Positions 60,907 to 64,000 of a DNA stretch of 64,000 nt are shown here, piece after piece. The DNA is taken from NCBI GenBank assembly GCA_038239345.1, contig JBBSEX010000012.1, positions 62,001-126,000 on the forward strand. Direction: 5' to 3'. Both the position numbers and the translations under genes were made by a program. The stretch comes from JBBSEX01 sp038239345 (GTDB taxonomy: Bacteria > Acidobacteriota > Terriglobia > Bryobacterales > Bryobacteraceae). The notes below the pieces were generated by a model, which was given only the letters and a program-made list of their open reading frames with translations, was not told the origin of the DNA and did no database searches. The number at the start of each line of letters is the position of its first letter. The first letter of the stretch is position 1.

Positions 60907-61401
60907 ATGATTTTCGGTATGTCGCCCGCTATTTTCGCGCACGTCGTAATAAGCTTGGTCGGAATCGGCTCGGGCTTTGTCGTCCTCTATGGACTTTTGA
61001 CAACGCAACGTTTGGACGGCTGGACCGCGCTGTTTTTATCCACCACCAGCCTCACTAGCATCACCGGATTTTTCTTACCGGCCGAGCATTTTATGCCCTC
61101 TCATGTGGTAGGAATTGTCTCGCTCGTGGTTCTTGCGGCTGCTATCCCAGCCCGCTACGTGGGGCATCTGGCCGGCGCTTGGCGCCAGACATACGTGGTC
61201 AGCTCCATGATCGCCCTTTATCTAAATGTCTTCGTGTTGATCGCCCAGCTTTTCCAAAAGGTACCGGCCTTAAAAGCTCTGGCTCCCACGCAATCCGAGC
61301 CGCCTTTTCTCGTCGCGCAAGTAAGCGCATTAGTGCTTTTCGGTGCCCTTGGATATCGCGCCGCGAAAACTTTTCGCGCAGATGCCCTTCGCGTTGCCTA
61401 A
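60907..61401 (+). CDS. Multi-pass membrane protein, unknown
   Basis: 164 residues from the ATG at 60907, with AAGGAG 6 nt upstream. About five membrane helices (FAHVVISLVGIGSGFVVLYGLL, LFLSTTSLTSITGFFLPA, HVVGIVSLVVLAAAIPARYV, TYVVSSMIALYLNVFVLIAQLF, FLVAQVSALVLFGALGYRA). No family recognised. It lies on its own after an ECF module and 21 nt before the AraC gene; a strong ribosome site suggests real translation. Confidence 0.75.
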   Translation: MIFGMSPAIFAHVVISLVGIGSGFVVLYGLLTTQRLDGWTALFLSTTSLTSITGFFLPAEHFMPSHVVGIVSLVVLAAAIPARYVGHLAGAWRQTYVVSSMIALYLNVFVLIAQLFQKVPALKALAPTQSEPPFLVAQVSALVLFGALGYRAAKTFRADALRVA

Positions 61402-61422
61402 TAGCCGTAAACTAGCAAGAGC

Positions 61423-61908
61423 ATGCCGCGCTTGCTAGCAGATGATACGTTCCTCCGCCTGTGCCGGGCGCGGGAATTCCTGGCCGCATCATTCCATCAG
61501 CGAGTCACACTCGAACAGGCGGCAAGTCGGGCCTGTTTTTCGCCGTACCATTTTCACCGTCTGTTCGCCCAGGCGTTTGGCGAAACCGCGCATGAGTTCG
61601 TATCTCGCTTGCGTTTGCAAGATGCCAAGCGGCGTCTTGCGGCCGACCATGAATCGATAACCGAAGTCTGTTTCAATATCGGCTATGAAAGCTTGGGGTC
61701 CTTTAGTTCGCGCTTCCACGCGACCGTCGGATTATCGCCTAGCAAGTACCGTAGCGAGATCCGCAAAGTCTTCGGATTTTCGGCGCCGTGGCGCGTAGTC
61801 TTTGTGCCATCCTGCTTTCTTCATATGTTCGGCGTCCCACAACCGCAAGATTCGAGAAGCGATCGTTTGTCCTCCGGCGCTACCCTAGTTTCCAAGGAGA
61901 CCAAATGA
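61423..61908 (+). CDS. AraC-family regulator, N-terminal DNA-binding type
   Basis: 161 residues. Unlike the usual layout the two-HTH domain is at the N-terminus: LEQAASRACFSPYHFHRLFAQAFGETAHEFVSRLRLQDAKRRLA, then ITEVCFNIGYESLGSFSSRFHATVGLSPSKYR. The remaining 50 residues have no recognisable ligand domain. The stop overlaps the next ATG (ATGA), so it is coupled to the VOC gene. AraC plus glyoxalase-like pairs are common and usually sense or detoxify small molecules. Confidence 0.88.
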   Translation: MPRLLADDTFLRLCRAREFLAASFHQRVTLEQAASRACFSPYHFHRLFAQAFGETAHEFVSRLRLQDAKRRLAADHESITEVCFNIGYESLGSFSSRFHATVGLSPSKYRSEIRKVFGFSAPWRVVFVPSCFLHMFGVPQPQDSRSDRLSSGATLVSKETK

Positions 61909-62321
61909 TTCAAAAGTTGGGACATACAACGATTTACGTTTTGAACCAGGATTCGGCGAAGGAATTTTACGTCGACAAGCTAGGCTTGGAAGTTCGCACC
62001 GATTCCCCAATGGGCAACGGTTTGCGCTGGCTGACCGTGGGACCTAAAGGCCAGCCAGACCTCGAGATCATCCTGATGAGCGTCGACAAAAAGCCGCGCC
62101 TGACCGATGAAGACGTGTCGCAGATGCGTGCGCTGGTGGCTAAGGGTGCCTTGAGTGGCGGTGTTTTCGATACTGCGGACTGCATGAAGACTTACGAAGA
62201 ATTAGTGGCAAAAGGTGTGCACTTTGAGTCGCCACCGAAGGACCAGTTCTATGGCATCGAGGCGGTTTTTTCCGATGATTCGGGCAATTGGTTTAGTCTG
62301 ACGCAACACAAATCGCACTAG
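61905..62321 (+). CDS. VOC-superfamily protein (glyoxalase/bleomycin-resistance fold)
   Basis: 138 residues from the ATG at 61905, which has AAGGAG 5 nt upstream and overlaps the AraC stop as ATGA. Two beta-alpha-beta-beta-beta units: KLGHTTIYVLNQDSAKEFYVDKLGLEVRTD and VAKGVHFESPPKDQFYGIEAVFSDDSGNWFSLTQ. Metal ligands are plausible at H7 (GHTT) and the glutamate of GIEAVFSD. It binds or transforms a small electrophile or antibiotic; the specific ligand is unknown. Confidence 0.87.
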   Translation: MIQKLGHTTIYVLNQDSAKEFYVDKLGLEVRTDSPMGNGLRWLTVGPKGQPDLEIILMSVDKKPRLTDEDVSQMRALVAKGALSGGVFDTADCMKTYEELVAKGVHFESPPKDQFYGIEAVFSDDSGNWFSLTQHKSH

Positions 62322-62501
62322 AATTTTCGCCCAGTCGCCGAAAATTTCTTCGTGCATTTCGTAAGAAGCTGGTATATGCTGATTTCAGCTGGATTCCAAG
62401 GAATCTGGCCCCGCTCGACGATCCTGGCCGAGCAGTAAACTCCAAAATTTAGTAGCTGAGGCGCAAGGCGCTTCTGACAAATACGTTTTGGAGCAATTAC
62501 T

Positions 62502-63206
62502 GTGGCCATCCCCGACAATCAGTTATTCCCCGCGGCATTCCTATCGCTTCTAGTAGAGAATCGCCTACGCTATCTGCGAACCATAATCTACTTATACAAG
62601 TTATTGCCCGACGACGCCGAGGATCTGCTACAGGAAGCGCTCGCCCGCTTCTGTTCTGCTGCCGCGCGCAATACAAAATGCATCGCGGAGTTATCATCGG
62701 CCGCCCCAACCGCCGCCTGCAAGGATTTTGAACGCCTTCTGTGGCGTATCATCGAAAACTGTTTTATCGACGGCGCGCGGAAGCGGCAGCGGCGTCCTGA
62801 GGAGTTGCTGGAATCGCGGATGGAAGAGGCGATTTCCGAAGAGCAGTTTGGCGAATCGCCATTGCCTAGTCCCGAAGAACAGGCGGTCGCAAATGAATAT
62901 GAGACGGTCTTGCCGGGCTTTTTCCGTAAGCTGGCTCAAATGGAAACCACGTCGGACGCGCAGCTTCATGAAGCGCTCGCCGCTAGCGCTGGTACCTTTC
63001 AGTTCGGACATTCGATGTTCGAGCAATTCCTATTTATGTGCGCCTTCTTTTCCAGACAGAGTCAGAAATTGGGATTCCCGCCGCATGGGGAAATCAAGCG
63101 CGACCTTTGTAAGAGGCTGAAGCTGCAGCCGCCGGCACTGGACGTTCGGGTCTGCCGCATGCGTCCGAAATGGGTGGCGGCTACGCATCATGCATTTGCC
63201 CACTAG
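62502..63206 (+). CDS. Divergent sigma-70-like protein
   Basis: 234 residues, GTG start. An N-terminal region 2-like segment is LRYLRTIIYLYKLLPDDAEDLLQEALARFCSAA followed by FERLLWRIIENCFIDGARKRQRRPEELLE, the typical DAEDL.QE and core-binding helices. Region 4 is not obvious; a C-terminal EIKRDLCKRLKLQPPALDVRVCRMR could be a degraded HTH. Between lies a 110-residue helical insert. It may be a specialised sigma factor or an RNA-polymerase-binding protein. It is followed 6 nt later by a membrane protein that could be its regulator. Confidence 0.6.
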   Translation: MAIPDNQLFPAAFLSLLVENRLRYLRTIIYLYKLLPDDAEDLLQEALARFCSAAARNTKCIAELSSAAPTAACKDFERLLWRIIENCFIDGARKRQRRPEELLESRMEEAISEEQFGESPLPSPEEQAVANEYETVLPGFFRKLAQMETTSDAQLHEALAASAGTFQFGHSMFEQFLFMCAFFSRQSQKLGFPPHGEIKRDLCKRLKLQPPALDVRVCRMRPKWVAATHHAFAH

Positions 63207-63212
63207 GCCGCC

Positions 63213-64000
63213 ATGCGCACGCTTCCCAATGCCTTTATTCCACTGCTTGGCCCGCTAGCGCTGAGTGCGGCGATCATACTGACAATATGTGGCGCTTATG
63301 TCGTGTTTGTGCAAGAGGGCGAACAGCGCGCGGACGCCGGATTTCTGCAGCGCCAGTTAGCTGAGCGTGCGTTCAGGAAGGCCATCGACGACATTCCCGC
63401 TGAGCTGGCGGGTAAGCGGGTAGCGCTGCCGATGCTGGCGGGCGACGAGTCTGGCTATTTGGAGCGAGTGCTGCGCGATCGCATTCGATCCAGTGGACGA
63501 GTCCGGCTGGCTTATGCTGAGACGCACCGCAAGATCACATACGGTAGCCATGCGGTCGGTTCACTCGCTCGCGCACTGTGGTTCGCGAAAACGCTGAATA
63601 CGGATCTAGTGCTGTACGGCGAGGCGACGGAATTTTCCTCCAACAATCGCGGTTGCCGCCTTACATTCGATATCCATCTGGCCGAGGTGAAGCACGGCAA
63701 GGTCGTCTATTCGCGCGGGTATAACGAAACGCTGGATGGGTCGATCGCTCCATGGCGCGCACGGGCCGCCGACAGCGCGAGTAGTCTTCGGATTTGGGTA
63801 TGGCTCGGCTTTGCGGCGCTGCTCCCGATGGCGACCTCGCGCCTCATCCGTTATTTCACCGCGCAGAACTCGGTTCTTATCAATCTTTCCTTCCTGGCGG
63901 TCTATACGGGTTTCGACATAGGATTCGCGGTGCTGCTAACCGGCCTCTGGATCGTTTCCGCCTGGACGTGGATTCTTCTCCTGGCTGCCTTGTCGATCAG
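63213..64000 (+). CDS. Membrane-anchored periplasmic protein, CsgG/TolB-N-like; cut by window end
   Basis: The ATG at 63213 opens a frame that continues past the window (at least 262 codons). One N-terminal helix (LLGPLALSAAIILTICGAYVVF) is followed by a soluble part with KRVALPMLAGDESGYLERVLRDRIRSSGRVRLAYA and DLVLYGEATEFS...LTFDIHLAEVKHGKVVYSRGY, a nucleotide-like fold seen in CsgG, LpoB and TolB N-domains. Then at least three C-terminal helices begin near 63800. The pairing with the sigma-like gene suggests a sensing role, which is inference. Confidence 0.6.
   Translation, partial: MRTLPNAFIPLLGPLALSAAIILTICGAYVVFVQEGEQRADAGFLQRQLAERAFRKAIDDIPAELAGKRVALPMLAGDESGYLERVLRDRIRSSGRVRLAYAETHRKITYGSHAVGSLARALWFAKTLNTDLVLYGEATEFSSNNRGCRLTFDIHLAEVKHGKVVYSRGYNETLDGSIAPWRARAADSASSLRIWVWLGFAALLPMATSRLIRYFTAQNSVLINLSFLAVYTGFDIGFAVLLTGLWIVSAWTWILLLAALSI

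Noticed and set aside
62323..62348. AT-rich hairpin after the VOC gene as terminator
   Set aside because: AATTTTCG/CGAAAATT pairs, but the stem is AT-rich and no U-run follows; not convincing as a terminator.

Overview
The window looks like a chromosomal segment of an Acidobacteriota member, probably near Bryobacter/Solibacter. This is an inference from the gene families (acidobacterial-type conserved hypotheticals, ECF sigma modules, M16 peptidases), the moderately high GC and the gene order; no database search was possible. It is a replication-origin neighbourhood: gyrB, dnaN and dnaA lie together on the minus strand (15.7-20.9 kb) with DnaA-box-like sequences on both sides of dnaA, and mnmG-rsmG-parS-parA-parB lies 10 kb further on (31.3-35.6 kb). 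dnaE, accA and purD sit between them.

Layout. 0-8.9 kb: the end of dut, dcd, tRNA-Ala, two methyltransferases, a UbiA-like membrane protein, motAB, and a fused two-domain M16 peptidase. 9-13.9 kb: five consecutive glycosyltransferases for a surface glycan. 13.9-15.6 kb: alr and a DinB protein. 15.7-21.3 kb: gyrB-dnaN-dnaA and the putative origin, then tRNA-Gly. 21.3-25.6 kb: metabolic and conserved small genes, including a 49-codon gene, cbiX, a flavin reductase, a PfkB kinase and a DMT exporter. 25.6-35.7 kb: the accA/dnaE strand, tRNA-Arg, purD, the mnmG-rsmG-parAB block, tRNA-Met. 35.8-41.1 kb: a second glycan locus (Wzt-type ATPase, coiled-coil methyltransferase, GT2-GT4 fusion). 41-48.1 kb: rlpA, a free-standing unit for a 23-residue lysine-rich peptide, a MidA-type protein, a Tat-exported TIM barrel, rlmB, a MerR regulator and a hybrid kinase with a small coupled leader ORF.

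48.1-54.2 kb is accessory and decayed: tRNA-Glu, a broken tRNA-Leu 5' half, a tyrosine-recombinase pseudogene, an intact tRNA-Leu(UAA) split by a 223-nt group I intron, an epimerase remnant, an exported protein, and a sulfotransferase with a methyltransferase. 54.2-64 kb carries an AraC regulator, a MocA-like nucleotidyltransferase, a copper-type P1B ATPase, two ECF sigma modules, an AraC-VOC pair, and a divergent sigma-like gene followed by a membrane protein that runs off the window.

The most notable observations are the group I intron inside the tRNA-Leu(UAA) anticodon, with all core elements recognisable, the 23-residue basic peptide with its own promoter, ribosome site and terminator, and two or three genes whose only well-placed start codon is CTG behind a good Shine-Dalgarno sequence.
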